Source: Magnetospirillum sp. SS-4 (lineage in GTDB: Bacteria > Pseudomonadota > Alphaproteobacteria > Rhodospirillales > Magnetospirillaceae). Taken from it: DNA of 42,518 nt. Under the pieces are notes generated by a model. It did no database searches. It had not been told where the DNA came from and saw only the letters and a list, made by a program, of their open reading frames with translations. Each line of letters begins with the position of its first letter. The first letter of the stretch is position 1. Made by a program: the position numbers and the translations under genes. The DNA is taken from NCBI RefSeq assembly GCF_902729425.1, contig NZ_CACVCH010000061.1:1-42518 (forward strand), written 5' to 3'. This document shows, one piece after another, positions 22,491 through 31,963 of this stretch.

Positions 22491-23753
22491 ATGATCCGCC
22501 TTACCTCGCCCAGCCGCTTCATCCGCAACATCGGATGGATCGGCATGACCGAAATGGTCAGCCGGGCCTCCCGTCTGATCACCGTCATCGTTCTGGCCCG
22601 CTTCCTGTCCACCGGAGATTACGGTCTTGCGGCCATCGCGCTCACCACCAATGAACTGGTCAAGGTCCTGACCAATACCGGCATCGGCCAGCGGATCATC
22701 CAGAGCGGCGACGAGCAACTGGGAGCCGTCTGCAATACCGCCTGGAAGATGAACTGGGTGGTCTGTATCGGCCTTTTCATCCTGCAATGCGCCATCGCCC
22801 CCATCATCGGCCTGGTCTATGACGATATGCGGCTGGCCTGGATGGTGGCGGCCATGGCCGGCGTCTATCTGATGATGCCCCTAGGACTGGTCCAGTGCTT
22901 CCTGGTCCAGCGGGAGTCACGCATGGGCGTGCTGGCCTTCGTCGCCACCGCCCAGATGACCATCGACAATATCCTGACCGCCATCCTGGCCGCCGGTGGC
23001 CTTGGCGCCTGGGCGGTGGTGCTGCCCAAGCTGCTGGTGGGACCGGTCTGGGTGGTGGGCATGGTCCGCGCCCGCAAATGGCGCTTCGACCCTGCCATGG
23101 GGGGAGCGGACTGGCGCGAAATACTGTCCTTCGGCCGTTCGGTGCTGGGCGTGGAAGTGCTGAAGACGCTTCGTCTTTACGCCGACCGCCTGATCATCGG
23201 CGCTGTGTTGGGCCTGGACGCGGTCGGTCTCTACTTCTTCGCCTTCTCCGCCGGTCTAGGCCTGTCGCTGTCCTTCGTCAACGCCTTCGGCATCGCCCTG
23301 TTCCCCCATCTCTGCGAGATCCGCGACGATGTGGCCGAATTGCGCCGCCGCTGGCTGAACGCCCTCAAGCTGGCGGCCAAGGTCGCCGTGCCGGTGATCC
23401 TGGCCCAGGCCGCCCTGTCCCCCTTCTACGTGCCCCTGATTTATGGTCAGCGCTGGGCCGAGGCGGTGCCGGTCCTGGCCCTGCTGTGCCTGTCCGCCAT
23501 CCCGCGCCCCTTCGCCGAGGCCGCCGGCCAGTTGCTGCGCGCCCAGGGGCGTCCGGGGCTGGAACTGGGATGGAGCGTCGGTTTCACCGTGCTCTACCTG
23601 GCCGCCGTGACCGCGGCCCTGCCCTGGGGCATCCCCGGCATCGCCGTGGCGGTGTGCGCCGTCCACTGGCTGGTCCTGCCCGCCATGACCCTGTGGGTCG
23701 CCATCCGCATCCTTCCCCCATCCCTTCCTCTGGCCCAGGAGGCCGCAGAATGA
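22491..23753 (+). CDS. Wzx-like polysaccharide flippase (MOP superfamily)
   Basis: This 420-residue protein is made almost entirely of hydrophobic helices (about 11-12 predicted). It shows the LARFLSTGDYGLAAIALTT motif near residue 35, usual for Wzx-type lipid-linked oligosaccharide flippases. It would move undecaprenyl-linked EPS repeat units across the inner membrane for polymerisation. AGGAG decides the ATG at 22491. It leads the plus-strand glycosyltransferase operon and overlaps the next gene in ATGA form. Confidence 0.9.
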   Translation: MIRLTSPSRFIRNIGWIGMTEMVSRASRLITVIVLARFLSTGDYGLAAIALTTNELVKVLTNTGIGQRIIQSGDEQLGAVCNTAWKMNWVVCIGLFILQCAIAPIIGLVYDDMRLAWMVAAMAGVYLMMPLGLVQCFLVQRESRMGVLAFVATAQMTIDNILTAILAAGGLGAWAVVLPKLLVGPVWVVGMVRARKWRFDPAMGGADWREILSFGRSVLGVEVLKTLRLYADRLIIGAVLGLDAVGLYFFAFSAGLGLSLSFVNAFGIALFPHLCEIRDDVAELRRRWLNALKLAAKVAVPVILAQAALSPFYVPLIYGQRWAEAVPVLALLCLSAIPRPFAEAAGQLLRAQGRPGLELGWSVGFTVLYLAAVTAALPWGIPGIAVAVCAVHWLVLPAMTLWVAIRILPPSLPLAQEAAE

Positions 23754-24706
23754 CGCACTCATCCCCCTATTTCAGCGTGGTGATGCCCGCCTACAACGCC
23801 ATTGCCACTTTGGCCGAAGCCACAAGCTCGGTCATCGCTCAAACCGATCCCGACTGGGAACTGCTGATCGTCGATGACGGCTCCACCGATGCCACTTTCG
23901 AACTGGCCTGCCGTCTTGCCCTCGACGAGCCGCGCATCAAGGTGTTGACCAAGGCCAATGGCGGCGTCTCGGCAGCCCGCAATCACGGTGCCGCCCTGGC
24001 CTCGGGCAAGGTGATCGCCTTTCTCGACAGTGACGACGCCATGATGCCCGATGCCCTGGTCCGCCACCGCCGCCGCTTCGAATCCGATCCGGAACTGGCG
24101 GTCAGCTACGGACGGGTGGCGTTCTGTGATTTTCGCCTGGAACCCCTGGGCCGCTGTTCCGCCCACCCGCCGACAGAGCTGCATCCGGCCATGGCCTTGG
24201 GCGAGAATCCCGTTTGTACCGGCTCGAACCTGGTGGTGCGGAGCGACATCTTCGCCTGGACCGGTGGGTTCGATGAAACCCTGCGCCACGCCGAGGACCA
24301 GGAATGGCTGTTCCGGGCCTTGGCGTCCGGCGCAGGGACCATTTCTGGCATCGACCGGGTGCTGGTGCTCTACCGCGCCAGCCCCGGCGGCCTGCATGGT
24401 GACCTGGTGGCCATGGAAGCCGGGTGGGAAGCCATGATCGCCCGTGCCGCCCTGGCCGCGCCCGAGGCGGTCCGCCGGCATCACTCCCTGGCCAAGGCCC
24501 TGCATCTGCGCAGTCTGGCGCGGCGCGCCCTTCGGGTTCCGTCACAGGCCGGTCAGGCATTGCCCTTCATGCTGCGCGCCCTGGCCCACGCTCCCTCACT
24601 TCTGTGGCACTCGCGCCGCACCATCCAGACCCTGGCCGGCGCCCTGGCCGCCGCCCTGATTCCCACCCCAAAGGGGCGCGCCGTACTGGCCCGCCTGCTC
24701 GGTTGA
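23750..24706 (+). CDS. GT2 family glycosyltransferase
   Basis: This 318-residue GT-A enzyme begins YFSVVMPAYNAIATLAEA and carries LLIVDDGSTDAT, VSAARNHGAALASG and FLDSDDAMMP, the nucleotide-sugar and metal sites of GT2 enzymes. HAEDQEWLFRAL supplies the candidate catalytic acid. It should add one sugar to the lipid-linked repeat unit on the cytoplasmic face. AGGAGG precedes the ATG, which overlaps the flippase stop. Donor and acceptor cannot be read from sequence. Confidence 0.92.
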   Translation: MTHSSPYFSVVMPAYNAIATLAEATSSVIAQTDPDWELLIVDDGSTDATFELACRLALDEPRIKVLTKANGGVSAARNHGAALASGKVIAFLDSDDAMMPDALVRHRRRFESDPELAVSYGRVAFCDFRLEPLGRCSAHPPTELHPAMALGENPVCTGSNLVVRSDIFAWTGGFDETLRHAEDQEWLFRALASGAGTISGIDRVLVLYRASPGGLHGDLVAMEAGWEAMIARAALAAPEAVRRHHSLAKALHLRSLARRALRVPSQAGQALPFMLRALAHAPSLLWHSRRTIQTLAGALAAALIPTPKGRAVLARLLG

Positions 24707-24722
24707 ACCGGAGGATACGATC

Positions 24723-25718
24723 ATGAGCCCCAAGTTTTCTGTCGTCATGCCCTGCTACAACGTGGCGCCCTTCGTCGCCGAGGCCATCCATTCGGTGCTG
24801 CGCCAGAGTTTCCGCGATTTCGAGCTGATCATGGTGGATGACGGCTCCACCGACCAGACCGCCGCCATCTGCTCGCGCTTCCTCGGCCACAACGTCCATC
24901 TGGTGAGCCAGGAGAACCGGGGCCTTGCCGCCGCGCGCAATTCCGGCATCCGCGCCGCCAAGGGCGAATACATCGCTTTGCTCGATTCCGACGATCTGTG
25001 GCACCCCCGCAAGCTGGAGCACCATCTGGCCCTGCTCGAGGCCAATCCGGAACTGGGCATCAGCTTCGATCCCTCCACCTTCATGGACGACCGGGGCGCC
25101 CTGCTGGGCATCGTCCAGACTCCCCGGCTGATCGGCATCGAGGCCAGCCATGTTTTTACCCGTAATCCCATCGGCTGCGGCTCGGCCCCGGTGATCCGCC
25201 GCGCCGCCCTGGATGAGATCCAGACCGAGAACGTCAACGGCGCCTGCTGGTTCGATGAAAGCTTCCGCCAGTCCGAGGACATCGAAATGTGGGTGCGCCT
25301 GTCGCTGACCACATCGTGGCAGATCGCCGGGCTCGAGCAGTCCCTGACCTTCTACCGGGTTTCCGATCACGGCCTGTCCGCCAATGTTTCCAAGCAACTG
25401 GAAAGCTGGGAAAAGATGGTGGCGAAGACAGCCCTCTATGCCCCTGGCTTCATCGCCCAGTGGGGAGAACTGGCCAGGGCTTATCAGCTCCGCTATCTGG
25501 CGCGGCGCGCCGTGCGGTCGCGCGACGGTCATCTGGCCCTTCGCCTGCTTGGCCGCTCGCTCTCCGCCAACTGGTCCATCAGCCTGCGCGAGCCCAAGCG
25601 GACGCTGGCGACCCTGGGCGCCGCCTCCCTGCTCAGCCTGCTGCCGCGCCGGCTCTACGAGTTTGTCGAGCGCTGCGCCATGGGCGTGGCGTCCCTTCAT
25701 CGGGGAGCCACATCATGA
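24723..25718 (+). CDS. GT2 family glycosyltransferase
   Basis: This 331-residue enzyme is similar in layout to its upstream neighbour and probably an old duplicate: KFSVVMPCYNVAPFVAEA, IMVDDGSTDQT, AARNSGIRAAKGEY, LLDSDDLW and RQSEDIEMWVRL. It lies 16 bases after the previous gene, with GGAGG before the ATG. It should add a further sugar to the EPS repeat unit. Confidence 0.92.
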   Translation: MSPKFSVVMPCYNVAPFVAEAIHSVLRQSFRDFELIMVDDGSTDQTAAICSRFLGHNVHLVSQENRGLAAARNSGIRAAKGEYIALLDSDDLWHPRKLEHHLALLEANPELGISFDPSTFMDDRGALLGIVQTPRLIGIEASHVFTRNPIGCGSAPVIRRAALDEIQTENVNGACWFDESFRQSEDIEMWVRLSLTTSWQIAGLEQSLTFYRVSDHGLSANVSKQLESWEKMVAKTALYAPGFIAQWGELARAYQLRYLARRAVRSRDGHLALRLLGRSLSANWSISLREPKRTLATLGAASLLSLLPRRLYEFVERCAMGVASLHRGATS

Positions 25719-26752
25719 ACCGCCCGTGCATCGCCCACATCATTGATGACCCCGCCGTCGGTGGCGTCACCCGCGTCATCGAGCGCATGGCCGTTTCAGC
25801 CCTCAGTCATCACTATGATTTCGAGACGGTGGTGATGGACAGCACGTCCTTCCGTCCACCTTTCCTCCATCATGACGCCATGGTGGTGCACTACACGTTG
25901 TCCTGGCGCAAATTACCCCATCTCGCCTTGTTGAAGGCGGCCAATCCCCATACACCGCTGATCCTGGCGGAGCATTCCTACAGCCAGGCGTTCGAGGACC
26001 TGCACGTGCCATCGAAGGCCCGTTACCACGCCATGCTGCGGCTGGCCTATGGCCTGGCCGATCATGTGGTCGCCAATTCTGAAGCCGTGGGCCAGTGGAT
26101 GCTGCGCCATCGTCTGGTGGCCGAGGGCAAGCTGTCGGTCATTCGCCAAAGCTGGGACATCTCGGACCTGACCAGTCTGCCCCTGCCCATCCATGGCAAG
26201 GCACAGCCTCTGGTGGTCGGCGCCTATGGCCGTTTCTGCGGCCAGAAGGGGTTTGAACATCTGATCCGTGCCATGGCTCTTCTCTCTCCCCAAGAAGCGA
26301 TTCTGCGTCTGGGCGGCATGGGGCCGGATGAAAACAAACTGCGTCAACTGGCCGACGGTCTGGGAAACGTGACGTTCTGCGGACAGGTCAAGGACCTTGC
26401 CGGGTTTCTGTCCGGATGCAATGTGGTCGCCATTCCCTCCATGTTCGAGCCTTTCGGGCTGGTTTGCCTGGAAGCCAAGGCCGCCGGTCGCCCGGTGATC
26501 GCCTCGGCGGTAGACGGGCTGGTGGAGCAGGTTTCCGGAAACGGCCTTCTGGTTCCCCCCGCCGCCCCCCATGCCCTGGCGGATGCCATCCGCCAAATGG
26601 CCCGGCGGGATCTGGGCAAGATGGGGGCCATTGGGCGGCAGGATGCTCGCGGCAGTTGGGACCGCTTCATGCAGCAGTGGACCCATCTCTACAGCAAGCT
26701 TCTCCCCCAGATGCCTCTCTCGCTAAGGGAGCCTCATGAACTGGCCCGATAG
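25715..26752 (+). CDS. GT4 family glycosyltransferase
   Basis: This 345-residue GT-B enzyme carries an N-terminal DDPAVGGVTRVIERMAV loop and the C-terminal donor-binding features VGAYGRFCGQKGFEHLIRA, RLGGMGPDENKL and IPSMFEPFGLVCLEAKAAG (the EX7E region). It is a retaining transferase by family. The ATG at 25715 overlaps the previous stop (ATGA) and GGGGAG lies upstream. It ends the operon and converges directly on the histidine kinase gene. Confidence 0.9.
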   Translation: MNRPCIAHIIDDPAVGGVTRVIERMAVSALSHHYDFETVVMDSTSFRPPFLHHDAMVVHYTLSWRKLPHLALLKAANPHTPLILAEHSYSQAFEDLHVPSKARYHAMLRLAYGLADHVVANSEAVGQWMLRHRLVAEGKLSVIRQSWDISDLTSLPLPIHGKAQPLVVGAYGRFCGQKGFEHLIRAMALLSPQEAILRLGGMGPDENKLRQLADGLGNVTFCGQVKDLAGFLSGCNVVAIPSMFEPFGLVCLEAKAAGRPVIASAVDGLVEQVSGNGLLVPPAAPHALADAIRQMARRDLGKMGAIGRQDARGSWDRFMQQWTHLYSKLLPQMPLSLREPHELAR

Positions 26753-26753
26753 A

Positions 26754-28466
26754 TCACGAGGGCTGCTCCGCCAGGGCCTGAGGTCGAGGCAATCCTGAGG
26801 GCATGAGGATCTGGATGAGGGTTCCACTTCCTGGCTGGCTGTCGATGGAGAACGTGCCGCCCATGGCCCCGACCAGATACATGCTGAGGGGCAGCCCAAT
26901 TCCCCGCCCCTCGGTCCGGCGGGCGACATTGGGGTCGGGCTGGCCGAACAGCGTCAGGGCCATGGCCAGTTGCTCGGCATCCATGCCCACCCCGCTGTCA
27001 CTGATCTCGAACAGAACCTGCCCGCCACCCGATGCCCTGGCCGTCATCGAGATGCGGCCTCCATCCGGAGTGAATTTAACCGCATTGCTCAGAAGGTTGG
27101 TCAGCACCTGAACCAGCCGTCGCCGATCCGCAATCATCATCAATTCAGCCGGATCACAGAGGGTTTCGATGCGTAGATCCTTTTGCCTGGCCCTGGGGCC
27201 GGTCATTGTCAGTGCTGCCGCAAGAAGTTCGGCAACATTGACCGGCTCGGGGTTGGAATTGAATTTCCCAAGCTCGATGGATGAAATGTCGAGGACATCC
27301 TCGACCAAATGCAGGAGATGAATCCCCGCCTGATTGATATCTCGGATGTATTCCAGGACTTTTGCATTCTGGATCGGACCGAAAGCCCCAAGGGAAACGG
27401 CCTCTGAATAGCCGATGATGGCATTCAACGGAGTCCGGAATTCATGGCTCATGCTGGCCAGGAACAGGGTCCGTTCCCGGTTGGTGGCTTCCGAGCGTTC
27501 CAGGGCCAACGTCACTATTTCGCTTTTCCGCTGACGCCGGATCGCCTGCAATGCCAGGATCAGGATCACTGCCGAACAGATGGCGACAAACAGCGCACGA
27601 TAGATGCTGCTTTGAACCCATCTGGCCATGACATCGGTCATGGGGCGCGCGGCATTCACGATCAGCGAGGTTCCCTCCACATTGCCGAAAACGATGGCCC
27701 GCCTGACCCCGTCGACAATCGAGACTCCGACAATCTGGGTGATGGGCTTGCCCGATTGAAGATGGGTCTTGAAGGGGGCGCCGGCACCGCTGGTTCCGAT
27801 GAGCGCCTCCATCCCCGGCTGACGGTTGAGAATATCGCCATATTGATTGAACAAGGTGGCATTGCCGTTCCCCTCGGGAACGATATTGCGGATGATCTCG
27901 TCAAAAAAGTTCGGGCTTAACCCTGCCGCCGCGATACCCCTGAACGAGCTATCGGGAGCCAAATCCGGAATCGAGCATGCGATACTGAGGTCGCCGAAAC
28001 TGGTTTTATAGGGCCTGGAGGCGTAGAGGCCATGACCATATCTTCTCTCCCGATGCACCTTAAAGTAGTCTCGCTCCGAAGAATCGAAGTCTTTGAGACC
28101 AGGCGTTGCGGAATGTTCGACCCTGCCGCTGCCATTGACATAGACAAGGGATCGGACACCCGGATCCATCTCCTTCAGCCTTGATGCCAGCACATCGTCG
28201 AGCAGGGCCAGGTCATCGAGCTTATCGGAACGATGATCCCGAACCGTTTCATTGAGATTGAAGGCCACATCCCTCAGCAGGACGTTGATCTGGGCCGATG
28301 CAATCCGGACATTGGACGTCAGCAAGCGAAATTCGTTGTCCAAAGTCTGGTTGTACTCGTCGTAGGCGGACCAGCTTTGCCCAAAGGCCAACAGCACGAC
28401 AGCGCCGATGGGAACCAACCACCCCCCCACCCCACTTCGCTGCCTCTGCTTTGTCACGGCCGCCAT
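26754..28466 (-). CDS. Membrane sensor histidine kinase without receiver
   Basis: This 570-residue protein has membrane segments near residues 15-30 and 285-305 around a dCache-like periplasmic domain (SLVYVNGSGRVEHSATPG, then DYFKVHRE and FGDLSIACSI). The cytoplasmic part has the H-box SMSHEFRTPLN (about H341), the N-box LTNLLSNAVKFTP and the G-boxes DSGVGM and GRGIGLPLS. There is no receiver or HPt domain, so it needs a separate partner, perhaps the single receiver at 19328 (inference). I find no sigma54 promoter upstream. Confidence 0.9.
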   Translation of the reverse strand: MAAVTKQRQRSGVGGWLVPIGAVVLLAFGQSWSAYDEYNQTLDNEFRLLTSNVRIASAQINVLLRDVAFNLNETVRDHRSDKLDDLALLDDVLASRLKEMDPGVRSLVYVNGSGRVEHSATPGLKDFDSSERDYFKVHRERRYGHGLYASRPYKTSFGDLSIACSIPDLAPDSSFRGIAAAGLSPNFFDEIIRNIVPEGNGNATLFNQYGDILNRQPGMEALIGTSGAGAPFKTHLQSGKPITQIVGVSIVDGVRRAIVFGNVEGTSLIVNAARPMTDVMARWVQSSIYRALFVAICSAVILILALQAIRRQRKSEIVTLALERSEATNRERTLFLASMSHEFRTPLNAIIGYSEAVSLGAFGPIQNAKVLEYIRDINQAGIHLLHLVEDVLDISSIELGKFNSNPEPVNVAELLAAALTMTGPRARQKDLRIETLCDPAELMMIADRRRLVQVLTNLLSNAVKFTPDGGRISMTARASGGGQVLFEISDSGVGMDAEQLAMALTLFGQPDPNVARRTEGRGIGLPLSMYLVGAMGGTFSIDSQPGSGTLIQILMPSGLPRPQALAEQPS

Positions 28467-28591
28467 GTCTTCCCCCGAAATGGAACAAACAGCGCCGCGA
28501 CCCCAGGCGATGAGGGCGTCAATGACTTAATATGTATGTCGCTAGTATGTTGTTGTGCCGTTTGGGTTTTCAAGTCCGCATTCACGGATGC

Positions 28592-29299
28592 CTACATCCA
28601 TCCTGCCAACCGGATCATGCCGTTCAGGCCCACCTCGCCCAGATTGCGCACGTCGTTGAACATCACCGCCAACTGGGCGGTAAAGGCGAAGAAGGCGGGA
28701 TAGAACAGGGATGGCGCCCCGGCCTCGGCCCCTCGCGCCAGACGATGAAAGGTCTCCGCCAGTGCCGGGCAGAACGCCAGCCAGACGGCAAATGCGCCAA
28801 CCATCATTCCGGCCAGGACGTCGGACAGATAATGGTAGCCGAGATAGAGCCGGGGGGCGCAAATGGCCAGCAGCGCCCAGGCCAGGGCCAGTGAGCCGGC
28901 CCGCCGCGACCAGCGGAACCAGCCGAAGGCGAAGGCGGCGAAGACTCCGGCGTGATCGCTGGGAAAGCTGCTCAGACCGCACAACCCCTCCACATTCACT
29001 CCACGGACCAGGGGGAGGTCCAGGGCCAGATTGTGCAAGGGACGCGGATTGAAGGGACCGGACATCTGCAATCCCCGCGACAGCACGATGGCAAGGGTGA
29101 CGCCAAGGATGAGGGAGACCACGAAGCGGCGGCTCTCGTCCCTGGGCTCGCGGTACCAGCACCACCACAGGCCCAGGACCATGGGCATGCCCTTGAGGAA
29201 ATGAGCGTCGGCCAGCCAGAGGATCAAGGTATCCAGCAATGGGCGGCTACCAACCGAGGCGGTGATCAGATGGGAAAACCAGGGATCGAAGGGAAACAT
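28592..29299 (-). CDS. PAP2-family membrane phosphatase
   Basis: This 235-residue multi-spanning protein has the PAP2 motifs SSFPSDHAG (in place of PSGH) and PRLYLGYHYLSD (R-x5-H-x3-D). The first motif reads GPFNPRP with Met where Lys is usual. PAP2 proteins in EPS loci often recycle undecaprenyl pyrophosphate or dephosphorylate lipids. AAGGAGGAG precedes the ATG at 29299, 11 bases after the polymerase gene. It is the last gene of the export operon. Confidence 0.8.
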   Translation of the reverse strand: MFPFDPWFSHLITASVGSRPLLDTLILWLADAHFLKGMPMVLGLWWCWYREPRDESRRFVVSLILGVTLAIVLSRGLQMSGPFNPRPLHNLALDLPLVRGVNVEGLCGLSSFPSDHAGVFAAFAFGWFRWSRRAGSLALAWALLAICAPRLYLGYHYLSDVLAGMMVGAFAVWLAFCPALAETFHRLARGAEAGAPSLFYPAFFAFTAQLAVMFNDVRNLGEVGLNGMIRLAGWM

Positions 29300-29310
29300 C
29301 CACTCCTCCT

Positions 29311-30558
29311 TCAGATCGGGCGCTTGAGTGCGGTTCCCACCGCGATCAGGCCCGGCCAGAACAGGTAGGAGAGAATCTCGAGGTTCTCCCCGAAGGTGTA
29401 GAAAATCAGGACCATGATCACCATCAGCGCCGAGCGTACGGTCTTGTCCCGCTGGGACCGCCACAGCAGAAGGAGCACGGTGAAGGCCAGGGGCACGGCC
29501 AGGGCGGCCAGCCCGACCGCGCCCTTGACGAACAACAGGCCGTACCAGGTGTGGTGAGAGCCGATGGGCATGTACTCGACCAGGTGAGGACCGCGCTCCA
29601 CCACGCCGTGACCAAAGATCGGGGCCTCGCTCTGCCAGCGGTTCAGCGCGATCCGGGCCAGGGCTTCGCGCACCCGCGAGGAATCGGCCCGCGCCGAGCG
29701 GAAGGCGCTGAAGGTATCCTCGACCATTTCCATGACCGGCGGTCCCAGCAAGGCAACGGTGGGAGCGAGGGCCGACAGGGCGAACGCCGTCAGCGGACGC
29801 AGCAGGTTGAAACAGGCCACGGCGATCAGCGGCCCGACCAGAAGAACCACCAGGGCCAGCCGCGACTTGGTGAAGAGAGCGACCAGAATGGCGGCGGCGA
29901 TCAGCCAGATGGCCCGGCGGCGGCTGGAGCAATCCAGCGCCAGGGCGGCATGGATGCAGGCGATGAAGCCTGCCGCCGGCGCCCAGGGCGAAAAGAAGTG
30001 CCAGCGCGGCTGATGGTTCGAGGGATCGATGCTGAAGAAATTGAAGGCGAAGTATTCCGGTCCCGGCCCGCCGACCACGCTGATGGGCGAGATATAGACC
30101 CGGCCCGGCAGCCCCACGTAATAGGCCGCCACGAAGATGGGCAGCAACAGCACCGTCTGCTTGGCCAGCCCCGCCACCGAGTCGGCCAGAACCTCGCGGC
30201 GGATATCCAGCAGGGAGGCCGCCAGGATGAATACCGCCAGCAGCGCCCAGCCCTTGGCCCAGCCGATGGAGGATTTGAGGATCAACGCGGTCGGCAGGCC
30301 GAAATCCACATGGCCGGCCACCAGGGCCACTTCCATGACCAGCATGCCGAACACCCACAGCCACACCACCCAGCCGACCCGGCGCCAACGCTCCGGCTCG
30401 CGCCGGGCCTTGAGAACGCCCATGATCAGCAGGACCCAGCCGAGCACCGGACCGACCACGTACAGCGCGCCCAGGGCATAGAACACCCAGGTGAGGCTGA
30501 GAACGCGGCTGATCAGGCGTTCTTCAGGAGTCCATTGATGAACGGCTGTCTGATCCAT
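29311..30558 (-). CDS. Wzy/O-antigen-ligase-like polymerase
   Basis: This 415-residue protein has about ten hydrophobic helices and a large soluble loop (about residues 265-335) containing ALNRWQSEAPIFGHGVVERGPHL then MPIGSHHTWYG. That pattern fits Wzy/WaaL-type enzymes, with the G.G.....S.H..Y feature. It should polymerise lipid-linked repeat units in the periplasm. The ATG at 30558 overlaps the Wzz-like gene by 46 bases and has no clear ribosome binding site, so the start is tentative. Confidence 0.8.
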   Translation of the reverse strand: MDQTAVHQWTPEERLISRVLSLTWVFYALGALYVVGPVLGWVLLIMGVLKARREPERWRRVGWVVWLWVFGMLVMEVALVAGHVDFGLPTALILKSSIGWAKGWALLAVFILAASLLDIRREVLADSVAGLAKQTVLLLPIFVAAYYVGLPGRVYISPISVVGGPGPEYFAFNFFSIDPSNHQPRWHFFSPWAPAAGFIACIHAALALDCSSRRRAIWLIAAAILVALFTKSRLALVVLLVGPLIAVACFNLLRPLTAFALSALAPTVALLGPPVMEMVEDTFSAFRSARADSSRVREALARIALNRWQSEAPIFGHGVVERGPHLVEYMPIGSHHTWYGLLFVKGAVGLAALAVPLAFTVLLLLWRSQRDKTVRSALMVIMVLIFYTFGENLEILSYLFWPGLIAVGTALKRPI

Positions 30559-31961
30559 AGCAGGGCCAATCCGATGAGGAAGAAGATGCTGCCGAACACC
30601 GCCCCGGCCAGGGTCAGGATGGTGCTGGGCGACGAACGGCGCTCGGGGAGGGTGGGCAGTTCGAAGGTCTGGATCATGGGATAGGACGAAAAGTGATCGG
30701 TCTTACCCGTATCGATGCGGGCCAGGGCGGTGCGGAAAACCGCCTCGGCCAGTTGCAGATCCCGCATCAGGTCTTCCAGGATGGCGGCGTCATGGGATTT
30801 GGAGACTACCCGCTCGCGCAAGGTAGCGATGCGGCTTTCCAGCTCCTGGGCCTGGCGGCCATAACCGGCGGCTTCGGACCCGACCGAGACCAGACGCTGT
30901 AACAGGTCGGCCTGATTGCGGCCGGCATCCGCTTCCAGGTACTTGAGCAGCTTGTCGTCGATGCGGCCGATCAGCTGGCGTGCGCGCTTGCGCATATCAG
31001 CCTGGGCGGCATCACGTTGGCCGCGCGCCGCCATCACCTCGGGATGCTCGTTGCCCCATTTGGTCAGATTGGCCGACAGCTTCTGGGTCGCCTCGGCGTA
31101 GGAGCCAAGCAAGCCCCGGAACACCGGGTCCGATTGGAGCGCCAGGGCATCGGCGGCGCCGCTGGCGGAGATTCCCAGGCTGGTCATGAGCTGGGATGCC
31201 TCGCCATCCTTTTGCTGGCGCATGGCGGCGACTTCGGTCGCCTGCTTGGCCAGTTGCTCGATGATCTCGATCAACTGACTGTACTGGTCCATGGTGACCA
31301 GTCCGGATGACGCCTGATGGGCCAGGATACGGGCGCGGATCTGCTCGAGATTCTTCTGAAATCCCTTGATCATGATCCGGTAATTGGTATCGCGCTGGTC
31401 GGATTCGTCGCCGCGCAGACGTTCAAGTTCATCCTGGAACACCGAAAGCAGGGTGGCGAGGCGCAGTTGGGCCTCGGCTGCCGATGGCCCCGTCATCTGG
31501 ACCGAGATCAGCTGAGTCTGGTCGATGACCTTGGCGCGCGGCTTGGCCAGCTGGGTCTTCTCCACATCCAGAATGTCCGCGGTGACGGTCAATACCTGAC
31601 GGCTTTCCAGGATTTCCTTGTAGTTCACCATGGGGCTGAGGCCCGAAGCGCCGAAGGGAGACGCCGTATTGCTGGACGCCTGTCCGATGCGTTCGAGGTT
31701 CACCGCCATGGTGCCGCCAGCCGACGGCAGAACCAAGGTTGCCTCGCTGGTGAATTGCCGGGGCCAAAAGGCCAGAACCAGAAGGCTGAACAGCCAGATA
31801 CCGCCCAACCCGCAACCGGCAACCATGCCGTAGCGCCGCTTGCGCCCCTCGATACTGCCGTGCCAGGTCAGCACCTTGCGCATCAGCTCCCGCCAGTCGG
31901 GCAGCTTGAAGCGGGGCAATTCCTCCACCGGAGCCATGGGATCGACGGGAGGCTGGGACAT
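30513..31961 (-). CDS. Wzz-like chain-length / co-polymerase protein
   Basis: This 482-residue protein has membrane segments near residues 47-67 and 448-468 around a long coiled-coil periplasmic region. FWPRQFTSEATLVLPSAGG and a C-terminal SSPSTILTLAGAVFGS mark polysaccharide co-polymerases. No Walker motif is present, so it lacks the tyrosine-kinase half of Wzc-type proteins. It should set chain length and link polymerase to export. GGAGGG precedes the ATG, two bases after the Wza-like gene. Confidence 0.87.
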   Translation of the reverse strand: MSQPPVDPMAPVEELPRFKLPDWRELMRKVLTWHGSIEGRKRRYGMVAGCGLGGIWLFSLLVLAFWPRQFTSEATLVLPSAGGTMAVNLERIGQASSNTASPFGASGLSPMVNYKEILESRQVLTVTADILDVEKTQLAKPRAKVIDQTQLISVQMTGPSAAEAQLRLATLLSVFQDELERLRGDESDQRDTNYRIMIKGFQKNLEQIRARILAHQASSGLVTMDQYSQLIEIIEQLAKQATEVAAMRQQKDGEASQLMTSLGISASGAADALALQSDPVFRGLLGSYAEATQKLSANLTKWGNEHPEVMAARGQRDAAQADMRKRARQLIGRIDDKLLKYLEADAGRNQADLLQRLVSVGSEAAGYGRQAQELESRIATLRERVVSKSHDAAILEDLMRDLQLAEAVFRTALARIDTGKTDHFSSYPMIQTFELPTLPERRSSPSTILTLAGAVFGSIFFLIGLALLWIRQPFINGLLKNA

Positions 31962-31963
31962 GA

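Noticed and set aside
28467-28591. Possible sigma54 promoter before the histidine kinase at 26754-28466
   Set aside because: TGG and CGG sites are present on the minus strand but none has GC at the required distance, and no palindrome box is seen.
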